A DNA stretch of 64,000 nt from Lachnospiraceae bacterium (lineage in GTDB: Bacteria > Bacillota > Clostridia > Lachnospirales > Lachnospiraceae): contig SVFH01000010.1 of the NCBI GenBank assembly GCA_015056945.1, forward strand, positions 43,250-107,249, written 5' to 3'. Both the position numbers and the translations under genes were made by a program. Within the stretch, counting starts at the first letter, position 1. The number at the start of each line of letters is the position of its first letter. Shown here in pieces: positions 18,491-25,891 of this stretch. The notes beneath the pieces were generated by a model, which was not told the DNA's origin, did not search any database, and was given only the letters and a program-made list of their open reading frames with translations.

Positions 18491-19192
18491 TTATTCACTG
18501 TATTCTTCCAGTATTTTCAAAACCGACTCACCTGAATCCACGCTCACACAGGCAATGTAACGTTCGCCGCTCATAAGTGAAAAACCTTCCGTCGATTCGC
18601 ACTCACATAAATACATTCCGTCTTCTCCCGAAAGCTCATACTCTTTTGCAATCTCGGAAGCGTAATCATCGAGAATGGAAAAAGTCACAAATGTATCCTG
18701 CACTTTAACAACCTCAATTATAATCTCCCGTTCCGGCAGTGAAACTGCATCTTCTAACATCTCGCCGGATGCAATTGCATCCGCGTCATTTTGAATCACA
18801 CTTTCCGGTGCATAGCTTTCATTCGAATCCGTTGCATCATTCGCAACATACTCCTCTGCCGCAGAATCACATCCTGCCATTTCCGCAGGTGCACTATCCA
18901 TCGACTTATTTCCAACAAGCAGCGACATCCCTATCGGTAGTAAAATTACCCCCAACAGACACGCGGCCATGACCGGCAATACGTATACCATCCAACGCAT
19001 TGAACTCTTTTTGGCATTTCCGGCAGCAGACACGGGAACTTCTTTAATGATTTCACGCTCCGGCTTTGTTTCGGACTCTTCCGGTAATACTTCTTTATCA
19101 CCTGTTTTGATTCCTGCTTCAATACGGCTCCACAAATCAGGAAGTTCATTCAGTAATTCAGTTTTATAACATTCTTCAAACGATTTACTCAT
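18491..19192 (-). CDS. Anti-sigma-factor-like membrane protein
   Basis: A 233-residue single-pass protein. The first 60 residues are charged and cytoplasmic, with a LNELPDLWSRIEAGI helix of the kind found in anti-sigma domains. A membrane helix spans about 67-92, and an acidic extracytoplasmic domain follows that could sense a signal. No zinc-binding HxxxCxxC motif is present. Its start overlaps the end of the ECF sigma gene by 8 bases, the usual arrangement of a sigma factor and its inhibitor. The assignment is mostly by position and topology. Confidence 0.65.
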   Translation of the reverse strand: MSKSFEECYKTELLNELPDLWSRIEAGIKTGDKEVLPEESETKPEREIIKEVPVSAAGNAKKSSMRWMVYVLPVMAACLLGVILLPIGMSLLVGNKSMDSAPAEMAGCDSAAEEYVANDATDSNESYAPESVIQNDADAIASGEMLEDAVSLPEREIIIEVVKVQDTFVTFSILDDYASEIAKEYELSGEDGMYLCECESTEGFSLMSGERYIACVSVDSGESVLKILEEYSE

Positions 19193-19709
19193 AACCGTAC
19201 CTCCTTAATTTTTTCATGGCATTCTGATAACGCCATGTCACCGTCCCCAGAGGAATCGAAAGCACCTCTGAAATTTCCTGAAAAGTCATCTCTCCAAGCA
19301 CTTTCATGTCGACAATACATCGTTCGTTTTCCTTAAGATGTTTCAATGCCTCCATGACTGTCACTTCACCGACAACTGTTTTTTCTACATTCTGTGATGC
19401 ATCTGCTTCCTGAATATCCTCTTCCATGGGAATTTCCCTGCGATGCTTTCTCAGAAAATCCAATGCCATATTTCTTGCTATTGTCGCAAGCCATGCGCGA
19501 TGGGAATTACCTTTTTGATACGAGGAAGCGCTGTTCCATAGCCTGATGAAAAAATCTGCCGTTACGTCTTCCGCATTCTCCTTATTTCCCAGAATACCGA
19601 AAATAATTGTATAAATATAACCCAGATAGTTTTCATAAACCTTTTTCAGCCCATCCTGATTTCCCAGCCGCATTTGCTCCACACACTGCTCAAATTCGTG
19701 CTGTTCCAT
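19185..19709 (-). CDS. ECF RNA polymerase sigma factor
   Basis: A 174-residue sigma-70 family factor. Region 2 is seen at about 18-85 (YENYLGYIYTIIFGILG, NAEDVTADFFIRLW, then AWLATIARNMALDFLRK). Region 4 is at about 115-170 (LKENERCIVDMKVLGEMTFQEISEVL, then GTVTWRYQNAMKKLRR). It is the first gene of the long minus-strand operon ending in the cellulase, and it overlaps the anti-sigma-like gene. It probably controls this operon, including itself, which is inference from similar systems. Confidence 0.93.
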   Translation of the reverse strand: MEQHEFEQCVEQMRLGNQDGLKKVYENYLGYIYTIIFGILGNKENAEDVTADFFIRLWNSASSYQKGNSHRAWLATIARNMALDFLRKHRREIPMEEDIQEADASQNVEKTVVGEVTVMEALKHLKENERCIVDMKVLGEMTFQEISEVLSIPLGTVTWRYQNAMKKLRRYGYE

Positions 19710-19763
19710 TTTCCTCTTTGACGTTTCTAAAAAAGATACGTATTTCCTTCCTGTTATTTATGG

Positions 19764-19878
19764 ATTATTCGTGCATTTTTTAGTTCTTTCCTATGCACAT
19801 AAACCCATATTATTTTACTACTTTTTTCATTACAAGACAAGGAAAAGAATGCCGGAACGCTTGTTTTTAACGAATAAT
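19764..19878. promoter_or_regulatory. Inverted ACGAATAAT boxes in the divergent upstream region
   Basis: The motif ACGAATAAT followed by a pyrimidine and CA occurs twice in opposite orientation: minus strand 19772-19764 facing the sigma gene, and plus strand 19870-19878 facing the FMN_bind-like gene. The boxes end 54 and 58 bases before the two start codons. Matching sequence, orientation and distance suggest a shared promoter element or operator, perhaps read by the ECF factor. Confidence 0.4.
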
Positions 19879-19936
19879 TCACAATTAGTCTGAATATCAT
19901 GTATAAAGAATAAATTTATGATAAACAGAGGTTCTT

Positions 19937-20389
19937 ATGGGAAACAAAACTAAAATCGTTGTACTTCGTTTAAAAGAAATCATTTATACCGGCATTTTTG
20001 CACTTCTCGGCATCCTTTTTATTGTTTTACTGGTGATTATGTTCTTTCCGAAAAAAGAGAATCTTCCCACAACAATACCGGAAACAACAAGTTCACTTTA
20101 TCAGCCGGGCGTTTATCATCACAGTCTTACACTGGGATCACAATCTGTTGATATCGAAGTGACCGTTGATAATTCCAACATCAACAGTATTCGCATGATT
20201 AACTTAAGTGAAGAAACAGAAACCATGTATCCGCTGCTTGAGCCTTCTTTTGAAGACCTTGTACAACAAATTCTTTCTTCACAATCGCTCGACAGTCTTA
20301 CATATTCTGATGATGCCAAGTACACATCCCTTGTTTTACTTGACGGAATCCGTTCTGCCTTAGACCAGGCCTCACCCTCCGCCGAGTAA
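19937..20389 (+). CDS. Small membrane-anchored FMN_bind-like protein
   Basis: A 150-residue protein with one N-terminal membrane helix (about 16-38) and an extracytoplasmic domain of about 100 residues. The domain order (YQPGVYHHSLTLG, VDIEVTVDNSNINSIRMI, then SLDSLTYSDDAKYTSLVLLDGI) parallels FMN-binding domains. In that family FMN is attached to a threonine in an S-G-A-T-like motif. Here that place reads DDAKYTS, so attachment is doubtful. AGAGG lies 5 bases before the ATG. It is transcribed away from the ECF sigma operon. Confidence 0.5.
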   Translation: MGNKTKIVVLRLKEIIYTGIFALLGILFIVLLVIMFFPKKENLPTTIPETTSSLYQPGVYHHSLTLGSQSVDIEVTVDNSNINSIRMINLSEETETMYPLLEPSFEDLVQQILSSQSLDSLTYSDDAKYTSLVLLDGIRSALDQASPSAE

Positions 20390-20416
20390 GGAATGATACT
20401 CCTTTGACGTAGTGTC

Positions 20417-20449
20417 TTTTAGGTCATAGGAATTTCCTATGACCTAAAA
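20417..20449. repeat. Palindromic element with CATAGGAATTTCCTATG core, copy 1
   Basis: A 14-bp perfect inverted repeat (TTTTAGGTCATAGG and its complement) around AATTT. The same 17-base core recurs at 63858-63874 with different but still complementary flanks. It has A residues rather than T residues after the stem on both strands, so it is not a simple intrinsic terminator. Confidence 0.8.
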
Positions 20450-20483
20450 AAGAGAGCACGATTGTTTCACCATGCTCTCTTTT
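20446..20483 (-). terminator. Terminator between convergent genes, downstream of hslO
   Basis: An 11-bp perfect stem (AAAAGAGAGCA/TGCTCTCTTTT, 14-base loop). On the minus strand it is followed by six T, which fits termination after hslO; on the plus strand it has four T, so it may work both ways. Confidence 0.78.
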
Positions 20484-20547
20484 CCCGGTTAGGATTATTC
20501 ATAGTTTCACCCGAAAACCCTAACCAAACGTTTTTATTCTCTTATTT

Positions 20548-21423
20548 CTATATTTTTTGAGCCAAATCTCTCAAATAGTCAATTTCAAATACATAGTCTG
20601 TATTACAGAAATGACAATTCATGGTAATATCCTCACCATCTGCAATGATTTCATTTATCTCATCACGCCCGATACTGATTAAAGCCTTCTCAACTCTCTG
20701 CCTGCTGCAATTGCAATAAAAGCATGTTTCAATCTGATCATTTACAACGGGGTGAAGGTCCTTACAAAGAATATCCAATAATTCTAACGGTCCATATCCC
20801 TGATCCAAAAGCGAAGTCACACTCTTAACCTGTGACAGATTTTCTTCCAATTTGGAAATCACTTCCTCCGTGGCAAACGGCATCAACTGGATAATAAATC
20901 CGCCCGCCTGTGCAACGGTATTATTTTTGTTCATCAGAACACCGAGACCGACACTTGACGGTATCTGCTCGGAGGTTGCAAAATAATAAGTCAGATCTTC
21001 CGCAATTTCACTCGTCTGTAAAACAGTCTGTCCCACATAAGGTTCTTTCATTCCAAGATCCTTAATCACATCAAGGAAACCAAGTCCGACAGCACCCGCC
21101 ACGTCAAGCTTTCCTACACTGTTTGCGGGAAGTATCACATTGGGATTTCCTACATACCCCTTCACGCGCCCCTTAGAATCTGCCGTAACCGTAATACCTT
21201 CAATCGGGCCGCCTCCATTGACTTTCAAAGTCAATATATCTTTTTCACCTTTTAACATACTTCCCATCATTGCACCGGCAGTAAGCAGTCTTCCGAGTGC
21301 TGCAGTTGCTACCGGGCTGGTATTATGACGGCTTCTTGCCTCTTCCACAAGTTCTTTGGTATAAGCAACAAAGACACGTATCTGCGCGTCTGCTGCCGTT
21401 GCCCTAACGATAAAGTCACTCAT
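20548..21423 (-). CDS. hslO: Redox-regulated chaperone Hsp33
   Basis: A 291-residue Hsp33. The core begins MSDFIVRATAADAQIRVF and contains the family motif VKGYVGNP. The C-terminus carries the redox zinc centre as CNC, then about 30 residues later CHFC. Under oxidative stress these cysteines release zinc and form disulfides, turning the protein into a holdase chaperone in the cytoplasm. I chose the ATG at 21423 because GAGGAAAG lies just upstream and family proteins start there; the open frame extends 15 codons further. The methyltransferase gene ends about 38 bases upstream, so the two are probably cotranscribed. Confidence 0.95.
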   Translation of the reverse strand: MSDFIVRATAADAQIRVFVAYTKELVEEARSRHNTSPVATAALGRLLTAGAMMGSMLKGEKDILTLKVNGGGPIEGITVTADSKGRVKGYVGNPNVILPANSVGKLDVAGAVGLGFLDVIKDLGMKEPYVGQTVLQTSEIAEDLTYYFATSEQIPSSVGLGVLMNKNNTVAQAGGFIIQLMPFATEEVISKLEENLSQVKSVTSLLDQGYGPLELLDILCKDLHPVVNDQIETCFYCNCSRQRVEKALISIGRDEINEIIADGEDITMNCHFCNTDYVFEIDYLRDLAQKI

Positions 21424-21461
21424 TTTTCTTTCCTCAAATTCATCTGATGTTTCTTTTGGTA

Positions 21462-22289
21462 TTAACAACCTTTACCCTGTTCACGGGCCACAATATAAAT
21501 ACGTTCACTCTCCGGTGTGGGTTCTTCATGCGTGTCGGCATCTATTGCTTTAATAAGACATAAACCCGCCCGTTCTATCATCCGAATCATTTCCGCAAGC
21601 GTATAACCGCGCTGATAATGATTCTCTTCAAATTTACGGTACAGACCGTTTTGTTCTTTCACAAACACCGTCAAATCGTACTCGTTAATCTGTTCTTCTT
21701 CATGGTAATAATTCTCCCATATAAAGCTGCAGTCTTCACGGTTTTCCGCTATGGTTGTATCTCCGATTACCTCTTCATATTTGTACTGTGTATTGAAATC
21801 AAAGATAAAAACACCGCCCGGATACAAATAATTATTCACAAGTCGGAAGGTTTCCACCAGTTCCTCCTTTTCAAGCAGGTAATTTACGGAATCGCAGACA
21901 CTGATAATCGTGCCTGCGGTTGAATATAAATCCAGTTCACGCATATCCTGGCACAAATAAAGGACGTCACTTTGATTCGTTTCTTTTTTGTCTATTGCAA
22001 TCTGAAGCATTTCCTGGGACAAATCGATACCTATCATATCATATCCTTTGGCTGCAAGCATTTCAGTTAAAGTACCCGTCCCGCAACCGATATCTACAAC
22101 CAGATTCTTTTCCGTATTCAAAAGTTCCTGCGAATCTGCACCGGACTCCACCTGAACCTTTTTATTCTTATACGGCACGGAAACTCCGTACTCATGAATC
22201 AATTCCTCAATGAAATCCGCCCATTCCTGATAGGGTGTTTCATCCATAAAAGTGTCATAAACACTCGCAAAATCCGTATACGCGTCCAT
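21462..22289 (-). CDS. Class I SAM-dependent methyltransferase
   Basis: A 275-residue Rossmann-type methyltransferase. Motif I is VVDIGCGTGTLTEML, followed by GYDMIGIDLSQEMLQIA and a post-motif YPGGVFIFDFNTQYKYEEV. The N-terminus (YTDFASVYDTFMDETPYQEW) matches a Firmicute group of small-molecule methyltransferases of unknown substrate. A gap of residues 45-60 before motif I is a variable insert. The gene lies between a small transporter and hslO. Confidence 0.85.
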   Translation of the reverse strand: MDAYTDFASVYDTFMDETPYQEWADFIEELIHEYGVSVPYKNKKVQVESGADSQELLNTEKNLVVDIGCGTGTLTEMLAAKGYDMIGIDLSQEMLQIAIDKKETNQSDVLYLCQDMRELDLYSTAGTIISVCDSVNYLLEKEELVETFRLVNNYLYPGGVFIFDFNTQYKYEEVIGDTTIAENREDCSFIWENYYHEEEQINEYDLTVFVKEQNGLYRKFEENHYQRGYTLAEMIRMIERAGLCLIKAIDADTHEEPTPESERIYIVAREQGKGC

Positions 22290-22307
22290 TTATACACCTC
22301 ATCACAT

Positions 22308-22817
22308 TTATGCAAACCATCCCATGATTACATCCAGTAAACCATATGAAAGAATCGACATAATAATTGTTGCCATCACGATACCAAGTAAAATCGCTCC
22401 TACAGCTTTTTTCAATTTCACATCAAAAAGCGCTGCAATCAACGAACCGGTCCATGCGCCGGTACCGGGCAACGGGATTCCTACAAACAATGCAAGCCCC
22501 CAAAATTCGCCTTTCTTTAAAGCTTCACTCTTCTTCGTCGCTTTCTTTTCAAGCCAGTTTGCAATCACACATAACCCTTTTACTGTTTGCATCCATTTTA
22601 AAATTCTTTTGATAAAAAGAAGAATAAACGGAATCGGAACAATATTTCCAATCACGCAAAAAGGAATTGCTTTCAAAATGGGGATATCAAGAATAGAAGC
22701 TGCAACCAAACCACCTCGCAACTCCAAAATAGGAATCATGGAAATAATGAAAACAACCCATTCCGGGGATATATACTGCCCTAATGTATGGGCAAACCAT
22801 TCTGCTACTGCTGTCAT
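22308..22817 (-). CDS. Small integral membrane protein of the Sm_multidrug_ex family
   Basis: A 169-residue protein with about four to five membrane helices. The motifs IPILELRGGLVAA near the start and FVGIPLPGTGAWTGSLIAALF near residue 115 are diagnostic of the COG2426/Sm_multidrug_ex family. The drug-export name is historical and the true substrate is unknown. It precedes the methyltransferase gene by 18 bases. Confidence 0.82.
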   Translation of the reverse strand: MTAVAEWFAHTLGQYISPEWVVFIISMIPILELRGGLVAASILDIPILKAIPFCVIGNIVPIPFILLFIKRILKWMQTVKGLCVIANWLEKKATKKSEALKKGEFWGLALFVGIPLPGTGAWTGSLIAALFDVKLKKAVGAILLGIVMATIIMSILSYGLLDVIMGWFA

Positions 22818-22882
22818 ATTAATTTCCTCACATTCTATGTTGCCGCTTCATGCATTTAAGCAAATACAGAAATGACACATAA

Positions 22883-23947
22883 TTACTTTTTCAAATATGC
22901 ACGCAATGTCTCTATAAGCGTCTGCATCTCCTCTTCGGTCCCGATACTGATACGAAGATATTCATTCACACGCGGTGCCTTGAAATGTCTGACATAGATA
23001 TTCTTTGCTTTTAACATTTCAAACAGCTCTTCTGCCGGTACGGTATTATGTTTGGCAAAAACAAAGTTGGTTTTGCTGTCTGTCATTGTAAAGCCAAGAG
23101 ACACCAACTGCTCTTTGGTCCATTCCCTGGTTTGGCAGATGCGCTCTACACAGGTTCTGAAATATACTTCATCTTTCAGTGACTCTGAAGCATATTCCAG
23201 AGTAGGTCTGTTAATTGTATAAGAATTGATAGAAAACTTCACATCATTTAAGAAACGAATCAGCTTCGGATTTCCCATACCGATTCCCACGCGAAGGCCC
23301 GCCAAAGAACGTGACTTGGAGTACGTCTGCACAACCAGAAGATTATCATATTTCTCTATTAAGGGAATACAACTCTCTGCTCCGAAATCCACATATGCTT
23401 CATCAACAATTACAACACAATCAGGATTTGCTTTGATAATTTCTTCCATCCATTCACGACGCTCTGCAATTGCAGTCGGCGCATTGGGATTGGCAATCAC
23501 AACACCGCCATATTCACCGACATAATCTTCTTTCTTAAGACGCAAATTCTCATCTACCGGCTTACATACATAGGGTATTTTATAAAGTTGTGCCCAAACC
23601 TCATAAAATGAATACGTGATATCCGGAAATACGATAGGCTTCTCGCTGTTAAAAAAGGTTAAAAATGCAGTTGCAAGTACATCATCAGACCCAACACCCA
23701 CAAAAACCTGTTCCGTCGAAAGATGATAATATTCCGCCAGATCATGCACCAGATTCTCTACGGTAGGACTCGGATAAAGACGAAGTTCTTCCGCTCTCTG
23801 CGTATATCTTTGCATCGCCGCCTGTACTCCCGGTGCGGGCGGATACGGATTTTCATTTGTATTCAATTTAATTACCTGATTCACTTTCGGCTGTTCTCCG
23901 GGTACATAGGGAACCACCTTTCGTACATTACTTTCCCAGCTCATCAT
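22883..23947 (-). CDS. hisC: Histidinol-phosphate aminotransferase
   Basis: A 354-residue PLP-dependent class II aminotransferase. It shows LNTNENPYPPAP at the start, VGSDDVLATAF, a PNAPTAIAERREW segment, VIVDEAYVDFG and the PLP lysine in TYSKSRSLAGLRVG, the classic HisC series. It converts imidazole-acetol phosphate to histidinol phosphate using glutamate. No other his genes are nearby. A good promoter lies upstream and it heads a group with the small transporter, methyltransferase and hslO genes. Related aromatic or threonine-phosphate enzymes cannot be fully excluded from sequence alone. Confidence 0.88.
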   Translation of the reverse strand: MMSWESNVRKVVPYVPGEQPKVNQVIKLNTNENPYPPAPGVQAAMQRYTQRAEELRLYPSPTVENLVHDLAEYYHLSTEQVFVGVGSDDVLATAFLTFFNSEKPIVFPDITYSFYEVWAQLYKIPYVCKPVDENLRLKKEDYVGEYGGVVIANPNAPTAIAERREWMEEIIKANPDCVVIVDEAYVDFGAESCIPLIEKYDNLLVVQTYSKSRSLAGLRVGIGMGNPKLIRFLNDVKFSINSYTINRPTLEYASESLKDEVYFRTCVERICQTREWTKEQLVSLGFTMTDSKTNFVFAKHNTVPAEELFEMLKAKNIYVRHFKAPRVNEYLRISIGTEEEMQTLIETLRAYLKK

Positions 23948-23986
23948 TCATTCCTCTTATCATTTTTAAGTTAGCATTACCTTGCT

Positions 23987-24015
23987 AGTATACTCAATTT
24001 CCGACTTTAATACAA
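23987..24015 (-). promoter_or_regulatory. Sigma-A promoter of hisC
   Basis: Minus-strand TTGTAT and TATACT are spaced by 17 bases, about 40 bases upstream of the hisC start. Confidence 0.65.
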
Positions 24016-24063
24016 GTAAAGATTCTATGTTTCTGTAATGTAAAAGCCAAAACTGATTCCTTT

Positions 24064-24639
24064 TCATTCCGGATTTGCCATTTGCTTAAGATACCGAAAC
24101 GCCTTATGTACCGGTGGAACCAAAAGAATCAAAGTTGTAAGTACAGCTTCGGAAAAAATATAAGATCCGTTATACAATGCAGAGTAAACCGGTGCCGACA
24201 TTCCGTAATCCGAAGCATATGCTCCGAAGAAAATCAACCCCGAAAGAAATGCAAATACAAATCTTGCGCACACACTAACCCAGTATCCGATTAGCAAACC
24301 GCCCTTCTTATTGGCAAATAATCCGGAAAGTCCAAGCGCTCCGAATGCAAGAATATAATCTACCACAAGCTGTGCCGGCGTGATGATATAAGGCTCTATA
24401 ATGAGTTGCAAAATGCCATATGCCACTGCGCCAAGCAGCCCGGCTTTCAGACCATACCAGTAACCAATCAGGGTAACAAAAAACATACTGCATATAGTCA
24501 GGGAACCGCCTAACGGTAACTCCACCGGTTTTAAAAAAGACAATAATGTTGCAAGTGCAATTGACATCGCAGAAAAAGCAATGCAACGCACCCCGTAACC
24601 GGTTCTTTTTCTATTTTTCTTTGAAATTTCTTCAGACAT
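24064..24639 (-). CDS. thiT: Thiamine ECF transporter substrate-binding component ThiT
   Basis: A 191-residue membrane protein with about six helices. The segment AALGSFLK-like near the start (here ALATLLSFLKPVELPLGGSLT), the motif IGYWYGLKAGLLGAVAYG and the conserved PxQxxxDY (here TPAQLVVDYILAF) identify ThiT, which binds thiamine for an energy-coupling factor transporter. GGAGG lies 6 bases upstream of the chosen ATG; the open frame begins earlier but that would cover the riboswitch 3' region. A TPP riboswitch lies in the leader, which confirms thiamine regulation. Confidence 0.93.
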   Translation of the reverse strand: MSEEISKKNRKRTGYGVRCIAFSAMSIALATLLSFLKPVELPLGGSLTICSMFFVTLIGYWYGLKAGLLGAVAYGILQLIIEPYIITPAQLVVDYILAFGALGLSGLFANKKGGLLIGYWVSVCARFVFAFLSGLIFFGAYASDYGMSAPVYSALYNGSYIFSEAVLTTLILLVPPVHKAFRYLKQMANPE

Positions 24640-24703
24640 AAAAAACCTCCTTACATGATGCAATGCAAAGAGGATTTCGTACTTTAACCGGATTATCATT
24701 CCG

Positions 24704-24802
24704 ATTGTTGCTTCCTTACGCCGGTATTATCCGGTTCAAGTGTTGAGGGTTAGAGCGGATAATTCACCGTCTCATTCTCAGCAAGTTGCTCCCCTAGCAT
24801 TG
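24704..24802 (-). ncRNA. TPP riboswitch (THI element)
   Basis: On the minus strand the leader contains GCTAGGGGAGC, then GCTGAGA, then ACTTGAACCGGATAATACC followed by GGCGTAAGGAAGC, the ordered consensus of the thiamine pyrophosphate aptamer. The ribosome site of thiT (AAGGAGG) lies about 60 bases downstream and a CCTC run near 24671 could pair with it. There is no T-rich terminator, so control is probably at translation initiation. Confidence 0.95.
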
Positions 24803-24839
24803 TATTTCTTTTGAAATATAATAACTGTTGTACAGGGCG

Positions 24840-24869
24840 ATTGTAATACAAATTTCCGCACGCTGTCAA
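24840..24869 (-). promoter_or_regulatory. Promoter of the TPP riboswitch-thiT unit
   Basis: Minus-strand TTGACA and TACAAT are spaced by 18 bases, ending about 40 bases before the aptamer. Confidence 0.6.
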
Positions 24870-24876
24870 GCATTGT

Positions 24877-25671
24877 CTATTCTGAAGTCGTTTCCGCTCC
24901 GCCCTCTTCATACGGAATCTGACGTCCTTCATGATCCATATAATAGTCTTCCTTATGAATCAGCTCAGACACCGGTACGAACTCATATCCAGCCTCCTTT
25001 AGTTGTTCAATCATACGGGCAAGAGCAGAGGCCGTATATTTTGCACCGTTATGGCATAAAATAATAGAGCCGTTTCCCAAGTGTTTATGTCCGCAAACCG
25101 TCTTGATAATAGAGTCTGTTCCGTAATCTTTCCAATCAAGACTGTCAACATCCCACTGAATGGTATAATATCCGCATTTCTTCGCACAGTTTACAAGCTT
25201 TTCATCATAATCACCATACGGCGGTCTGAAAAGAAACATTTCATACCCTGTCAGCTGTTTCACTCTGTTATGTACCATCATCAGTTCCTCTTCTTTTTCA
25301 CCGTCGGAAAGTTCGGACATATTCAAATGATTCTCACTGTGATTTCCAAGATCATGACCTGCCGCAAGGATTTTTTTCACATCCTCCGGATAACTTTTCA
25401 CCCATCCGCCGGTCATAAAAAAAGTTGCTTTTACATGATATTTTTCCAATATTTCAAGAATCACTCCCGTATCTTCATTTCCCCATGCAGCATCGAAGGT
25501 AAGGGAAATTTGAGGTTTCTCCTTTTGCACACAATAAATCGGAAGGGTGCGTTCTTTCGGCATTGCAGTGACAGCAACGCTTTTTTGCCGGGACACGCAA
25601 AAAAACATTCCGGCAACAAGAATAAATGCAGCACCCAATACAGCGTATCTGATTTTTTCCTTTTTTTCCAT
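24877..25671 (-). CDS. Membrane-anchored polysaccharide deacetylase (NodB fold)
   Basis: A 264-residue protein with an N-terminal membrane helix (about 8-27) and a NodB deacetylase domain (about 50-245). Motif 1 is LTFDAAWGNED, motif 2 is the zinc-binding NHSENHLN, motif 3 RPPYGDYD, motif 4 WDVDSLDW and motif 5 IILCHN. Replacement of the second aspartate of TFDDG by alanine (DAAW) is typical of the sporulation-type deacetylases such as PdaB, which keep a first aspartate and the two histidines. It probably acts on N-acetyl sugars of peptidoglycan outside the membrane. Confidence 0.88.
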   Translation of the reverse strand: MEKKEKIRYAVLGAAFILVAGMFFCVSRQKSVAVTAMPKERTLPIYCVQKEKPQISLTFDAAWGNEDTGVILEILEKYHVKATFFMTGGWVKSYPEDVKKILAAGHDLGNHSENHLNMSELSDGEKEEELMMVHNRVKQLTGYEMFLFRPPYGDYDEKLVNCAKKCGYYTIQWDVDSLDWKDYGTDSIIKTVCGHKHLGNGSIILCHNGAKYTASALARMIEQLKEAGYEFVPVSELIHKEDYYMDHEGRQIPYEEGGAETTSE

Positions 25672-25732
25672 AAATTTATCCGTCTTTTTTGTATCATTCT
25701 ATGTGCACGCTTCTTATAAAATGCTGATTTTC

Positions 25733-25761
25733 TTGACATTTTCTTTTGAAAGAAATATACT
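25733..25761 (+). promoter_or_regulatory. Strong sigma-A promoter of the leader-corA unit
   Basis: TTGACA (25733-25738) and TATACT (25756-25761) are separated by exactly 17 bases. Transcription would start near 25768, only about 10 bases before the ribosome site of the leader ORF. Confidence 0.82.
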
Positions 25762-25791
25762 TATTTTAGTTTTCTAAGGAGGTAAATGCAA

Positions 25792-25836
25792 ATGGACGCG
25801 GATCCCTATCATGCAAACAACTTAAATATAATATAA
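25792..25836 (+). CDS. 14-residue leader peptide upstream of corA
   Basis: A short ORF encoding MDADPYHANNLNII. AAGGAGG (25777-25783) lies 8 bases before the ATG, a better ribosome site than most genes here. An in-frame ATG two codons earlier is too close to that site. It begins about 25 bases into the predicted transcript of the magnesium channel gene and ends 55 bases before it. The Asp-Ala-Asp-Pro start is like the acidic/proline start of enterobacterial MgtL (MEPDP or MDPDP), which destabilises translating ribosomes in low magnesium. Similarity of action is inference. It may be a regulatory leader rather than a functional peptide. Confidence 0.6.
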   Translation: MDADPYHANNLNII

Positions 25837-25875
25837 TGCACAGATAGGCCTGCATTCTTTTTCGGCCTGATGTGC
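25836..25875 (+). promoter_or_regulatory. Overlapping hairpins between leader peptide and corA
   Basis: Two mutually exclusive foldings are visible. A long one pairs GCACA (25838-25842) with TGTGC (25871-25875) and AGGCC (25846-25850) with GGCCT (25864-25868). A short one pairs ATGCA (25836-25840) with TGCAT (25851-25855) and is followed directly by TCTTTTT, like a weak terminator. The leader stop codon overlaps the first arm, so a ribosome there would block both. Confidence 0.5.
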
Positions 25876-25891
25876 CGAAAGGAAGGATACC

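Noticed and set aside
20417..20449. Intrinsic terminator at the CATAGG palindrome
   Set aside because: On both strands A residues rather than T residues follow the stem. The next hairpin (20448-20483) is the real terminator.
25762..25891. M-box (ykoK) magnesium riboswitch before corA
   Set aside because: The leader is only about 125 bases and lacks the conserved M-box core; the short ORF and hairpins describe it better.
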